Source: Niveibacterium microcysteis
GTDB lineage: Bacteria; Pseudomonadota; Gammaproteobacteria; Burkholderiales; Rhodocyclaceae
Length of the DNA stretch: 64,000 bases
Direction of reading: 5' to 3'
NCBI RefSeq assembly: GCF_017161445.1
Contig: NZ_CP071060.1
Coordinates: 3,658,001-3,722,000 of the forward strand
Part shown: positions 1-7,376 of the stretch, piece by piece
How the letters are laid out: each line of letters starts with the position of its first letter
How positions within the stretch are numbered: position 1 is the first letter of the stretch
The notes under the pieces: model-generated
Database searches by the model: none
What the model was told of the DNA's origin: nothing
The model's input: the letters and a program-made list of their open reading frames with translations, nothing else
Position numbers and translations under genes: made by a program

Positions 1-523
1 AGAGCATGATCGCGAAGAAACTGAAGGTGGCCGCCTGGTTGAACACCAGCGCCCGTGAATCGCTCGCGCTGCCGTGCGCGAGCTGCAGAAGGCCACCACT
101 CCAGACCAATGCGAGCACCAGCAGCAGCGCGATGCCCCCGGCGCGGCGCCCGAGTACCAGGGTGCCCACCACCACCGCCACGAACACGCCAGACATCTGC
201 AGGGTCCGGATCGTGCCCAGCCGCAGCGCGATCGACACCGCAATCGCGCAGCACAGCAGCATCAGGATCACGACCACCGGCCGCACCACGCGACGCCGGA
301 TCAGCACGAAGAACAGTGGCCAGAACAGCAGCGCGCCGAGCAGGGAATACATCGCGACCGGGCTCGAATGCCAGCCAGTCAGCAGCATGAAGGCCGCGAA
401 GGTAAAGACCAGCAAGCCAACGACCACCAGCAGATCGCGTAGCACCGGCACGAGCTCGTCACCCAAGCCGAACGCCGGCCCGGTCGAATCCCCCCCGAAT
501 AGTCGATGCCAGGTTTCCCGCAT
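1..523 (-). CDS. Polytopic membrane protein, N-terminal part (truncated by window edge)
   Basis: This is a minus-strand reading frame that starts at ATG (complement of 521-523) and runs off the left edge, so only about 174 N-terminal residues are visible. After a hydrophilic stretch of about 28 residues there are at least five strongly hydrophobic segments, near residues 29-48, 57-75, 79-98, 107-124 and 128-146, joined by short Arg-rich turns such as IRRRVVRP. This layout resembles the membrane-sensor module placed before PAS or kinase/GGDEF domains, but the downstream part is not visible and I do not recognise the family. It is transcribed in the same direction as the gene at 616-1359. Confidence 0.6.
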   Translation of the reverse strand, partial: MRETWHRLFGGDSTGPAFGLGDELVPVLRDLLVVVGLLVFTFAAFMLLTGWHSSPVAMYSLLGALLFWPLFFVLIRRRVVRPVVVILMLLCCAIAVSIALRLGTIRTLQMSGVFVAVVVGTLVLGRRAGGIALLLVLALVWSGGLLQLAHGSASDSRALVFNQAATFSFFAIML

Positions 524-615
524 GCGCTGTGTCCGATGCTTGCCGCTTCTGGCAATTACGGCAGCGCGCAGGTTTTCCGTAGGTGCCCGCCGGGCGGCAG
601 GCTATCGGTACAGCC

Positions 616-1359
616 TTATTGCGGATTGCGGGCTGCGCGCTGCCAGGCAATCACGGCCTGAGTGGCGTGCGCCATGATGCGGTCGCGCAGATCCTTTGGC
701 AGTTCCTGCGAGAGTGCCGCAAACAAGGCCTGCGTGGTCTCCTGCGCGATGCCCTCGGTCGCCAAGTTGTGCGACAGGCATCGCAGCTGGATGTGCGCGA
801 GCGCGTCGGACACCAGACGCCAGCCGTCGGCCGGCATCTGCCGCGTGAGGGCCATCATCAGGCCACCCAGCGTACGCAGGACGGCGAAGGCTTCTTCGCG
901 CTCGCCCGAAGCAATCATTGCGTGCCACAGCGCGAGGTGGATGCCGCGCCGCAGTTCGACCTTGAAGGCAAAGCCGCAGCCCTCTTCATCGTTGAGGCGC
1001 GCGAACCACGCTTGGCAGCGCCCTTCCTGGGCCACATCCATCGTGTCGCGCAAGGCACCGACCAAGGCGGTGATGCCAAGCATGCACACGGGGCCGAAAG
1101 CCTGGCTCCACGCCAGCCCCCACTGATCGAGGCCGGCCAGTAGCAGCGCCTTGCGCGCCGCGGCGCCCTCGGCGTCGGCCATGCCTGCCCACTCGGCGAG
1201 TTGGCCGCAGATCGTCACCACCGCGCCGACGCGCTCCTGCTGTTCGGATTCAAGCGTGTGGCGAAAGATCTGCACGAAGGCATCCTGGACTAGGCGGGCA
1301 GCCTGTTCCTGGGCGTCGCGGGCAACCGTGGCATCAAGGGTGTCAAGCGGGGAGTTCAT
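616..1359 (-). CDS. Hypothetical helical protein, 247 aa
   Basis: I do not recognise this protein. The frame stays open further upstream, but the ATG at 1359 (MNSPLDTLDATVARDAQEQA) is preferred because the extension would overlap the next gene at 1419 and has odd composition. The protein is rich in Ala, Leu, Gln and Glu, is predicted by eye to be almost entirely alpha-helical, and has no signal peptide or obvious membrane segment. Several Cys and Trp residues are scattered (GPVCMLG, GRCQAWF, EEGCGF) without a metal-binding pattern. No strong Shine-Dalgarno sequence precedes the ATG. It lies between the putative aminopeptidase gene and the membrane protein on the same strand. Confidence 0.55.
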   Translation of the reverse strand: MNSPLDTLDATVARDAQEQAARLVQDAFVQIFRHTLESEQQERVGAVVTICGQLAEWAGMADAEGAAARKALLLAGLDQWGLAWSQAFGPVCMLGITALVGALRDTMDVAQEGRCQAWFARLNDEEGCGFAFKVELRRGIHLALWHAMIASGEREEAFAVLRTLGGLMMALTRQMPADGWRLVSDALAHIQLRCLSHNLATEGIAQETTQALFAALSQELPKDLRDRIMAHATQAVIAWQRAARNPQ

Positions 1360-1418
1360 CAAAGCGGCGTCCGGCGAAGAAAAGCGAGGCGCGATTGTGC
1401 CCGAGGGCGCTGCCGGCG

Positions 1419-2498
1419 TCAGTTCGGGCAGACCCCGGCAGTGAGTGCGCGCTCGCGTGCATCGCGCGGCTGCGATGCAATCTGCTTCACGCCCTTGTAG
1501 AAACGCGGCAAGGCGTCGCCACAGGCGGCCAGCATCTGGCGGAACGCTGGCACCTTGCCGGTGTAGACACCAACCGACGCGAGCAAGGCGTTGTTGATCG
1601 GCTGCGCGAACCAGCGGTCGTAACCGGCGTAGCCGCCCCAACGCTCGGTTTTGATCTGCTGGTAGCGCTCGCCCATGGCGGCGATCAGCGCAGCCTTGCG
1701 CGCCAGCTTGTCCGCGGCGGGCAGATCGCTCGCATAGAGCGCTTCGAGTTGGCGGCGGTAGTCGAGCACCAGCGCGCGAAAGTCCTCGCGCATGCGCTGG
1801 GCCCGTTCAAAGCCGTCACGCAATGTGGCCTTCCCCGGCTGCGCCATCCAGCGCTCGACGCCGGCCTCCTCCACCGCCGTAGCGAAGGATTCGTTGAACT
1901 CGGTGTCGTCTTTGACGTAGGCGACCTGATGCGTCAGCTCGTGAAACAGCAGGCGGGCGAACTCCGTCTCGGGCCATGCGATGAAGGTGGACAGCAGCGG
2001 GTCAGAGAACCAGCCCAGCGTGGAATAGGCGGGCACGCCGCCGACATACACGTCGTAGCCCTGCGCACGCAACTCGGCTGCGCGTGCGTCGGCATCTGCC
2101 TTGTCGAAGTAACCGAGGTAGCCGATGCAACCAGCCACCGGTACGCACCACTCCTTCAGACGCACCGACAGCGGATCGGCGGCGAACACGTTCCACGACA
2201 CGTACGGGCGGTCCAGCGCGGTGTAGCGCGCGTAGCTGTCGTTGTCCGGCAAGCCGAGTGTGTCGGACGCAAAGCGGCGGATCTGGCGTGCGCGTTCGAG
2301 GTTTGCGCGCAGTGACTCCGGGGTATCTCCCTCCGCCACCACCTCTTCGATCGGGCGGCTGTGACTCAGCAGCGCGATCTGCCCGCCGGCCGCCTGCAGG
2401 TAGTACACGGGCGAGACGGAACACGCGGATAGCCCGAACAGCAGCGCGACGGCGGCCGAAACCGCCGCAATGCCTGCCAGTCTCACGCGCCTGCCCAT
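1419..2498 (-). CDS. Putative lipoprotein aminopeptidase (COG4324 / PF10023 type)
   Basis: The N-terminus is a lipoprotein signal: basic MGRRVR, a hydrophobic stretch and the lipobox LSAC with Cys near residue 26, so the mature protein is probably membrane-anchored. Near residue 190 is a zinc-metallopeptidase-like HELTH motif (LLFHELTHQVAYVKDDTEFN), followed by a downstream Glu in NESFATAVEEAGVE that could be the third ligand. Length (359 aa) and motif fit the predicted aminopeptidase family PF10023; activity is known only by family prediction. It begins 6 bases after the aminopeptidase P stop codon, so the two are probably co-transcribed, giving a peptide-degradation pair. Confidence 0.8.
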   Translation of the reverse strand: MGRRVRLAGIAAVSAAVALLFGLSACSVSPVYYLQAAGGQIALLSHSRPIEEVVAEGDTPESLRANLERARQIRRFASDTLGLPDNDSYARYTALDRPYVSWNVFAADPLSVRLKEWCVPVAGCIGYLGYFDKADADARAAELRAQGYDVYVGGVPAYSTLGWFSDPLLSTFIAWPETEFARLLFHELTHQVAYVKDDTEFNESFATAVEEAGVERWMAQPGKATLRDGFERAQRMREDFRALVLDYRRQLEALYASDLPAADKLARKAALIAAMGERYQQIKTERWGGYAGYDRWFAQPINNALLASVGVYTGKVPAFRQMLAACGDALPRFYKGVKQIASQPRDARERALTAGVCPN

Positions 2499-2504
2499 GC
2501 GCGA

Positions 2505-4316
2505 TCAGATCGCCTGCGTGTTCGCCTCAAGCCAGGCGAGCGCTGCTCCGGTCACCAGGGGCGCAACACGCTCACGCACCGTAGCGTGATAGGCGTTGAG
2601 CCAGGAGACCTCGTCGTCGCGCAGCAGGCCGCGGTCGATGCAACGGGTATCGATCGGGCACAGGGTCAGCGTTTCAAAGGCAAGGAAGTCGCCGAACTCG
2701 GTGCTGCCGGCCTCAACGTTGAGCAGCAGATTTTCGATCCGCACGCCCCATTGGCCGGGGCGATAGATGCCCGGTTCGTTGGAGGTGATCATGCCCGGCT
2801 CCATCGCCATGTCGGCATTCGGAATCGCCTTCGAGATCGACTGCGGCCCTTCGTGCACATTCATAAAGTAGCCGACACCATGGCCGGTGCCGTGGCCGTA
2901 CTCGATGCCCTCGGCCCAGATCGGCGCACGCGCCAGCGCGTCGAGTGCCGGCGACAGGGTGCCGCGCGGAAACTTCGCACGCGACAGGCTGATCATGCCC
3001 TTGAGGACCAGCGTGAAATCGCGCTTCTGGGCCGCGGAAGGGGTACCCACCGCAACGACGCGGGTGATGTCGGTGGTGCCGCCGAGGTACTGACCACCCG
3101 AATCGATCAGCAGCAAACCATCGCCCGCGATCGTGGCATGCGAGGCATCGGTCGCGTGGTAGTGCGGCATCGCGCCATTGGCATTCCAGGCCGCGATGGT
3201 GCCGAAACTCGCGCTGACGAAGCCGGGGCGACGCGCACGCGCGGCGGTGAGTTTCTCGTCGACCGTCAGCTCGGTGATCGTCTCGCGGCCGATCGCCGAT
3301 TCGAACCATGCGAAGAACTCGGCCAGCGCGGCCCCATCCTGTGCCATCGCCTCGCGCACATGCGCCGCTTCGGCGGCGGTCTTGCGCGACTTGGCCAAGG
3401 TGCTCGGGTTGATTGCCTCGACAACACGCGCGCCTTCCGCCACCTTTTCGCGCAGCCCCAGCGTCACGCGGCGCGGGTCGAGCAGCAGCGTCGCGTCGGC
3501 CGGCAATGCCGCAAGGGCCGCAGGCGCCGCGTCGTAGGGCGCCAGCACGACACCGTCCGTTGCCAGCCGCTCAGCCAGGGCGGCCGGCACTTTCCCTCCA
3601 CCCACAAACAGCGTCGCCGTGTCGGCACCGATCAATGCGTGAGCGATGAACACCGGGTTATAGCTGACATCCGAACCGCGCAGATTGAAGAGCCAGGCGA
3701 TGTCGTCGAGCGTCGAGAGGAAATGCCAGCCTGCCCCATGTGCCGCCATCGCAGCGCGCACACCGGCGAGCTTGTCCGCACGCGAAGTCGCGGCATGCGG
3801 AGGCAAATGCTCATACACCGGCGCCGCTGGCAGTGCCGGGCGGTCGGACCACACCTCGGCGACGAGATCCAGATCGGCGCGCAGCGTGATTGCGCGCCCG
3901 CCGAATGCCGCGCGCAGTTGTTGCGCCGCGGCCAGCCCGAGCGAGCTGCCATCGACCGCCAGCGAGCCGCCTTCCGGCAGGTTAGCCGCAAGCCAGTCGA
4001 CATGCTGGGTGTTGTTACCCGTCGGGATGCGCATCAGCGTGATGCCGGTGCCAGCGAGTTCGGCCTCGGCCTGCACCCAGTAACGGCTGTCGGCCCACAC
4101 GCCCGCGAAATCGGTTGTAACGACCAGCGTACCCATCGAACCCGTGAAGCCGGACAGCCACTGCCGGGCTTGCCAGTGCTCAGGAAGGTATTCCGACAGA
4201 TGCGGGTCGGCAGACGGCACCAGGCAGGCATCCACGCCGTGGCGGCGCAGGGCGGCGCGCAGCTGGTCGATGCGCGCGCGGATCTCGGTTTCGCGTTGGG
4301 TGCTGGGGCTGTTCAT
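2505..4316 (-). CDS. pepP: Xaa-Pro aminopeptidase (aminopeptidase P, M24B), three-domain form
   Basis: It removes N-terminal residues next to proline. At 603 aa it is the long, three-domain form of M24B rather than the roughly 440-aa E. coli type. The N-terminal creatinase-like domains begin with DACLVPSADPHLSEYLPEHW. The C-terminal pita-bread domain carries the dinuclear metal site: LLIDSGGQYLGGTTDITR (two Asp), GTGHGVGYFMNVHEGP (His), and MITSNEPGIYRPGQWGVRIE (two Glu). A family C-terminal extension follows. It is cytoplasmic, with no signal peptide. The ATG at 4316 fits the family N-terminus. It lies upstream of the lipoprotein aminopeptidase gene in the same direction. Confidence 0.93.
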   Translation of the reverse strand: MNSPSTQRETEIRARIDQLRAALRRHGVDACLVPSADPHLSEYLPEHWQARQWLSGFTGSMGTLVVTTDFAGVWADSRYWVQAEAELAGTGITLMRIPTGNNTQHVDWLAANLPEGGSLAVDGSSLGLAAAQQLRAAFGGRAITLRADLDLVAEVWSDRPALPAAPVYEHLPPHAATSRADKLAGVRAAMAAHGAGWHFLSTLDDIAWLFNLRGSDVSYNPVFIAHALIGADTATLFVGGGKVPAALAERLATDGVVLAPYDAAPAALAALPADATLLLDPRRVTLGLREKVAEGARVVEAINPSTLAKSRKTAAEAAHVREAMAQDGAALAEFFAWFESAIGRETITELTVDEKLTAARARRPGFVSASFGTIAAWNANGAMPHYHATDASHATIAGDGLLLIDSGGQYLGGTTDITRVVAVGTPSAAQKRDFTLVLKGMISLSRAKFPRGTLSPALDALARAPIWAEGIEYGHGTGHGVGYFMNVHEGPQSISKAIPNADMAMEPGMITSNEPGIYRPGQWGVRIENLLLNVEAGSTEFGDFLAFETLTLCPIDTRCIDRGLLRDDEVSWLNAYHATVRERVAPLVTGAALAWLEANTQAI

Positions 4317-4359
4317 CGTTTTATCCGGCTTGTGGCGGTTTAGTCAGCGAGGCAAACGG

Positions 4360-4569
4360 TCAGTTCGCTCCGGCGAAGCCCACGCGATGCGCATGGGCTT
4401 TGCCGGAAAAACTGCCGTCGTCCCGATCGCCACGACGTCCAAAGGCCGCCAGCAGGGCAATGCGCTCGGCACGGCGCAGCGCCTTACCGGTCTTCTGATG
4501 CGCTCCGGCCTTGCGGAGCAGCGCCGCAGCAACCAGTGGGTTGCGTGGCGCGAGGGGTGACTTCTTCAT
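4360..4569 (-). CDS. Small basic conserved-type protein, 69 aa
   Basis: This short reading frame starts at ATG 4569 with a good ribosome-binding site (GGAG, eight bases before the start). The first 42 residues are basic and Ala/Leu rich (MKKSPLAPRNPLVAAALL followed by RKAGAHQKTGKALRRAERI). I recall the RNPLV-RKAGAHxK-ALRRAE pattern from small uncharacterised betaproteobacterial proteins, but cannot check it here. The C-terminal 25 residues are Gly/Asp/His rich and look less constrained. It may bind nucleic acid, judging only from the charge. It sits between the pit terminator and pepP, with its own hairpin-rich leader. Confidence 0.6.
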   Translation of the reverse strand: MKKSPLAPRNPLVAAALLRKAGAHQKTGKALRRAERIALLAAFGRRGDRDDGSFSGKAHAHRVGFAGAN

Positions 4570-4587
4570 TTCGATCTCCAAATACCA

Positions 4588-4609
4588 GGCGGGCCGGTCG
4601 TGGCCCGCC
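4588..4609 (-). other. Perfect 8-bp GC hairpin in leader of the 69-aa gene
   Basis: GGCGGGCC and GGCCCGCC flank a 6-base loop, 18 bases before the ATG at 4569. There is no T-run after it on the minus strand, so it is more likely a leader structure than a terminator. A shorter inverted repeat, GATCGT/ACGATC, lies at about 4634-4650. Confidence 0.5.
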
Positions 4610-4678
4610 GAACGCACGACCAACACCCGTGCTGATCGTGGTCTACGATCATCGCATGTTGGCGCCACAAAATGCAGC

Positions 4679-4702
4679 AAGGGCGGCCCGAAGGCCGCCC
4701 TT
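4679..4702 (-). terminator. Terminator-like hairpin after pit
   Basis: AAGGGCGGCC and GGCCGCCCTT form a 10-bp perfect stem around a 4-base loop, 28 bases after the pit stop codon. The minus-strand sequence downstream is only modestly T-rich (TT, then GCTGCATTTTG), so it would be a strong-stem, weak-tail terminator. Confidence 0.6.
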
Positions 4703-4729
4703 GCGAAACTACCCGACGCTGATCCGACT

Positions 4730-5752
4730 TCAGAAGATTCGGCGACCGATCTCCCAGGACAGCGCAGCAACAAACGCGGAACACGGAATCGTCAGGATCC
4801 AAGCCCAGACGATGTTGCCCGCCACGCCCCAGCGCACCGCTTTGACGTTGTTACATGAGCCCACGCCGACGATCGCACCGGTAATCGTGTGCGTCGTCGA
4901 CACCGGAATGCCAAGCGAGGTGGCGAGGAACAACGTCATCGCGCCACCCGTTTCAGCACAGAAGCCGCCGACCGGCTTCAGCTTGGTGAGCTTCTGGCCC
5001 ATGGTCTTCACGATTCGCCAGCCACCGAACATGGTGCCGAGGCCAATCATCACGTAACACGCGATCACCACCCAGTGCGGCAGATGGTCCGGCGTTGCCT
5101 GCATCCAGTGCGGCACCATTTCCGGGTGCGAAACCGTTGCCGCCACCAGCATCATCCAGATGATGCCGGCCGTTTTCTGCGCATCGTTGCCCCCGTGACC
5201 CAGGCTGTAGAGCGCGGCCGACATCAGTTGCAATCGCCTGAACCACTTATCGACCCGCCGTGGCGCGGTTCGGAAGAAGATCCAGGAGACGGCCAACATC
5301 AGCAGGGAACCTAGCAGCATGCCGAGCATCGGCGACACGACGATGAAGGCAACTGTCTTCAGCACACCCGAGGCGATCAACGAGTCGGTGCCCGACTTTG
5401 CAACCGCCGCCCCAACCAAGCCACCAATCAGCGCATGGGACGAGCTGGAAGGGATGCCGTACCACCAAGTGATCAGGTTCCAAACAATGGCGCCCATCAG
5501 TGCGCCAAAGATCACGTAGTGATCGACGATCGAGGGATCGATCGTGCCCTTGCCAATGGTGGCAGCCACCTTCAACGGAAACAGAAAATACGCCACGAAA
5601 TTGAAGAACGCGGCGAACAGCACAGCCCACTGCGGGCGGAGCACGCCGGTCGACACGACCGTGGCAATGGAGTTTGCTGCATCGTGAAAGCCGTTCATGA
5701 AATCGAACAGCAACGCGAGTGCCAGCAAAACGAGCAAAACCTCGAAGGTCAT
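4730..5752 (-). CDS. pit: Low-affinity inorganic phosphate transporter, Pit family
   Basis: This is an inner-membrane symporter for phosphate (as metal phosphate with protons). The 340-residue product starts MTFEVLLVLLALALLFDFMN, and the family signature GFHDAANSIATVVSTGVL follows immediately. The second signature of the inverted repeat is seen at LYSLGHGGNDAQKTAGIIW. About ten hydrophobic segments are visible, and GIPSSSSHALIGGLVGA and GIPVSTTHTITGAIVG are the paired re-entrant motifs. A longer open frame exists upstream but overlaps the DUF47 gene, so the ATG at 5752 is preferred. It lies 41 bases downstream of the DUF47 gene, the usual arrangement. Confidence 0.95.
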   Translation of the reverse strand: MTFEVLLVLLALALLFDFMNGFHDAANSIATVVSTGVLRPQWAVLFAAFFNFVAYFLFPLKVAATIGKGTIDPSIVDHYVIFGALMGAIVWNLITWWYGIPSSSSHALIGGLVGAAVAKSGTDSLIASGVLKTVAFIVVSPMLGMLLGSLLMLAVSWIFFRTAPRRVDKWFRRLQLMSAALYSLGHGGNDAQKTAGIIWMMLVAATVSHPEMVPHWMQATPDHLPHWVVIACYVMIGLGTMFGGWRIVKTMGQKLTKLKPVGGFCAETGGAMTLFLATSLGIPVSTTHTITGAIVGVGSCNNVKAVRWGVAGNIVWAWILTIPCSAFVAALSWEIGRRIF

Positions 5753-5793
5753 CAGGAAACCCCGGTGAGTCCAGCAATCATGTTCGGGAACGC

Positions 5794-6420
5794 TTACGCG
5801 TTCTCGAACACGATGCCTTCGAGAATGGTGGCAACGATGTAGCAACGATCCGCCATGTCTTCGAGGCGCTCGTACACCGTACGCATCTTCATCACCTGAC
5901 GGACCTCCGGCTCTTCGCGGAAAAGGCGGGCCATCGCGCCACGCATGACGACGTCGGTCTCGTCCTCGATGCTGCCGATTTCCTTGCAAAGCTCCAGAAT
6001 GCGCTTGGCGTTCTCCATGTTGGAGATCAGGGCCACTGCCTCGCGCACCTTCTCGGTGGCCTGCACGCACAAGTCGGCCAGCTCCTTGGCCTCCGGCGTG
6101 AGCTTCTGGATGTCGTACTCGTACACCGTCAGTGCGGCCGCTTCACACACGTCGAGGATGTCGTCGAGCCGCAGCGCCAGAGCGTGGATGTCTTCGCGGT
6201 CGATCGGCGTGATGAAGGTCTTGTGCAGCAATTCCAGCGTGCCATGGGTCAGCGTATCCGCTTCCTTCTCCACCGCCTCAATGCGGCGAAGACGGCTGGG
6301 CAGCTGGTTGATGTCCGTCATCAGCGCAGCAAGTTCACGGGAGGCTTCAACTGCCTTGACGGCAACAGCATCGAAGGATTCAAAAAAACGCCCCTCTCGG
6401 GGCATCAGACGAGCAAACAT
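5794..6420 (-). CDS. DUF47 / PhoU-like Pit accessory protein (TIGR00153 type)
   Basis: The 208-residue, all-helical cytoplasmic protein starts MFARLMPREGRFFESFDAVA and contains the family patterns IEAVEKEADTLTHGTLELLH and REDIHALALRLDDILDVCEA, typical of DUF47 proteins related to PhoU. These proteins are encoded next to pit genes and are thought to modulate phosphate uptake; the exact mechanism is not established. The acidic ExxE/D patterns in the two helical bundles are probable metal-binding positions by analogy with PhoU. The first gene of a two-gene unit with pit. Confidence 0.9.
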   Translation of the reverse strand: MFARLMPREGRFFESFDAVAVKAVEASRELAALMTDINQLPSRLRRIEAVEKEADTLTHGTLELLHKTFITPIDREDIHALALRLDDILDVCEAAALTVYEYDIQKLTPEAKELADLCVQATEKVREAVALISNMENAKRILELCKEIGSIEDETDVVMRGAMARLFREEPEVRQVMKMRTVYERLEDMADRCYIVATILEGIVFENA

Positions 6421-6452
6421 GGGGGCTCTCGGCCAAATGTAACGAAAGCGTA

Positions 6453-6458
6453 ATTTTA
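6453..6458 (-). promoter_or_regulatory. Possible -10 element for DUF47-pit
   Basis: TAAAAT on the minus strand lies about 33 bases before the ATG at 6420. No convincing -35 is present at 16-18 bases, so this is a weak call. Confidence 0.3.
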
Positions 6459-6501
6459 TGCCACGAACGGCCTTTCGCCCACAACAATCAAGAAAAACCC
6501 G

Positions 6502-7047
6502 TCACTTCAACAAGTTGCTGAACTTCTTGCGGAATTTTGCGAGCTTCGGCGCGACCACGAGTGAGCAATACGGTTGCGCTTCATGACCCCGAAAATACCC
6601 TTGGTGATAGCGTTCCGCGGGGTAGAACCGTGGCAAGGGTGCGATCTCGGTAACGATCGGGTCAGCAAAAACACGATCACGCATCAGCGCTTCGATCAAG
6701 GATCGCGCCTCGGCACCCTGCGCCTCGTCGGTATAGAAGATCGCGCTGCGGTACTGCGGCCCGACGTCGTTGCCCTGCCGATTTGGGGTCGTCGGGTCGT
6801 GGATTGCGAAGAACACTTCCAGCAGATCGCGATAGCTGACGACACCCGCGTCGAAATCGACTTTCACCACTTCAACATGCCCGCTGTCGCCACGACATAC
6901 AGCCTCGTACGACGGATCGGGAAGATGCCCACCGCAATAGCCTGACGTCACCGCCAGCACACCCTTCATCTGCTCGAAGACAGCCTCTAGGCACCAGAAG
7001 CATCCCCCGCCCAGCACTGCCGACTGCACACCTGCCCGTACATCCAT
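6502..7047 (-). CDS. msrA: Peptide-methionine (S)-S-oxide reductase MsrA
   Basis: It reduces the S-epimer of methionine sulfoxide in proteins, using thioredoxin. The catalytic motif GGGCFWCLEAVFEQ places the nucleophilic Cys at residue 16. Other family motifs are GYCGG, GHVEVVKVDFD, FFAIHDPTTPNRQGNDVGPQ and the C-terminal QPYCSLVVAPKLAKFRKKF, whose Cys is a likely resolving residue. Length (181 aa) is normal for the single-domain form, with no fused MsrB. GGAGGT five bases before the ATG at 7047 supports the start. It has its own transcription start, being divergent from the small plus-strand gene at 7167. Confidence 0.96.
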   Translation of the reverse strand: MDVRAGVQSAVLGGGCFWCLEAVFEQMKGVLAVTSGYCGGHLPDPSYEAVCRGDSGHVEVVKVDFDAGVVSYRDLLEVFFAIHDPTTPNRQGNDVGPQYRSAIFYTDEAQGAEARSLIEALMRDRVFADPIVTEIAPLPRFYPAERYHQGYFRGHEAQPYCSLVVAPKLAKFRKKFSNLLK

Positions 7048-7166
7048 CGCTCACCTCCGTGTAAACTTGCGACCAGCCAATCGCACTCCGTTTCGACCGC
7101 AGCAATGCAACACTGTTTCACAGTTCAGCGCTCAATTTTTCGGCCGATCTGCCGATCGCGAAAATC

Positions 7167-7376
7167 ATGAAGGTAGAAAAACAAGCGGACGGGATCTGGA
7201 TCGTTCGCACACCTGATGGTCGCGTCGCGGGAACCCTCGATGGCCGCTATGGAGAGTGGGTTGCGCGCGCCGGCGCGCTGACCTTGGGTGTCTGCAGATC
7301 GCGCCAGACCGCGGAGATTCTCGTCAGGGCGCACGCCAACGGGCAGAAGTCCGCGAAGTGGCTCAACGGAAACTGA
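7167..7376 (+). CDS. Small hypothetical protein, 69 aa
   Basis: A short plus-strand frame encodes a compact protein with alternating beta-like segments (ADGIWIVRTPDGRVAGTL, YGEWVARAGALTLGVC) and ends WLNGN. It has no signal peptide or membrane segment and I recognise no family. No clear Shine-Dalgarno sequence precedes the ATG. It converges on tamB and overlaps the tamB 3' end by 14 bases, which is unusual but tolerable. It is reported because the translation looks protein-like (mixed composition, phased Gly/Asp turns) and it fills the only free space here; it could still be spurious. Confidence 0.45.
   Translation: MKVEKQADGIWIVRTPDGRVAGTLDGRYGEWVARAGALTLGVCRSRQTAEILVRAHANGQKSAKWLNGN

Noticed and set aside
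2586..4343. Long 585-codon plus-strand frame antisense to pepP
   Set aside because: It mirrors a clear aminopeptidase P on the minus strand, has Arg/Gln-rich low-complexity content and no motif; it is a GC-codon-bias shadow.
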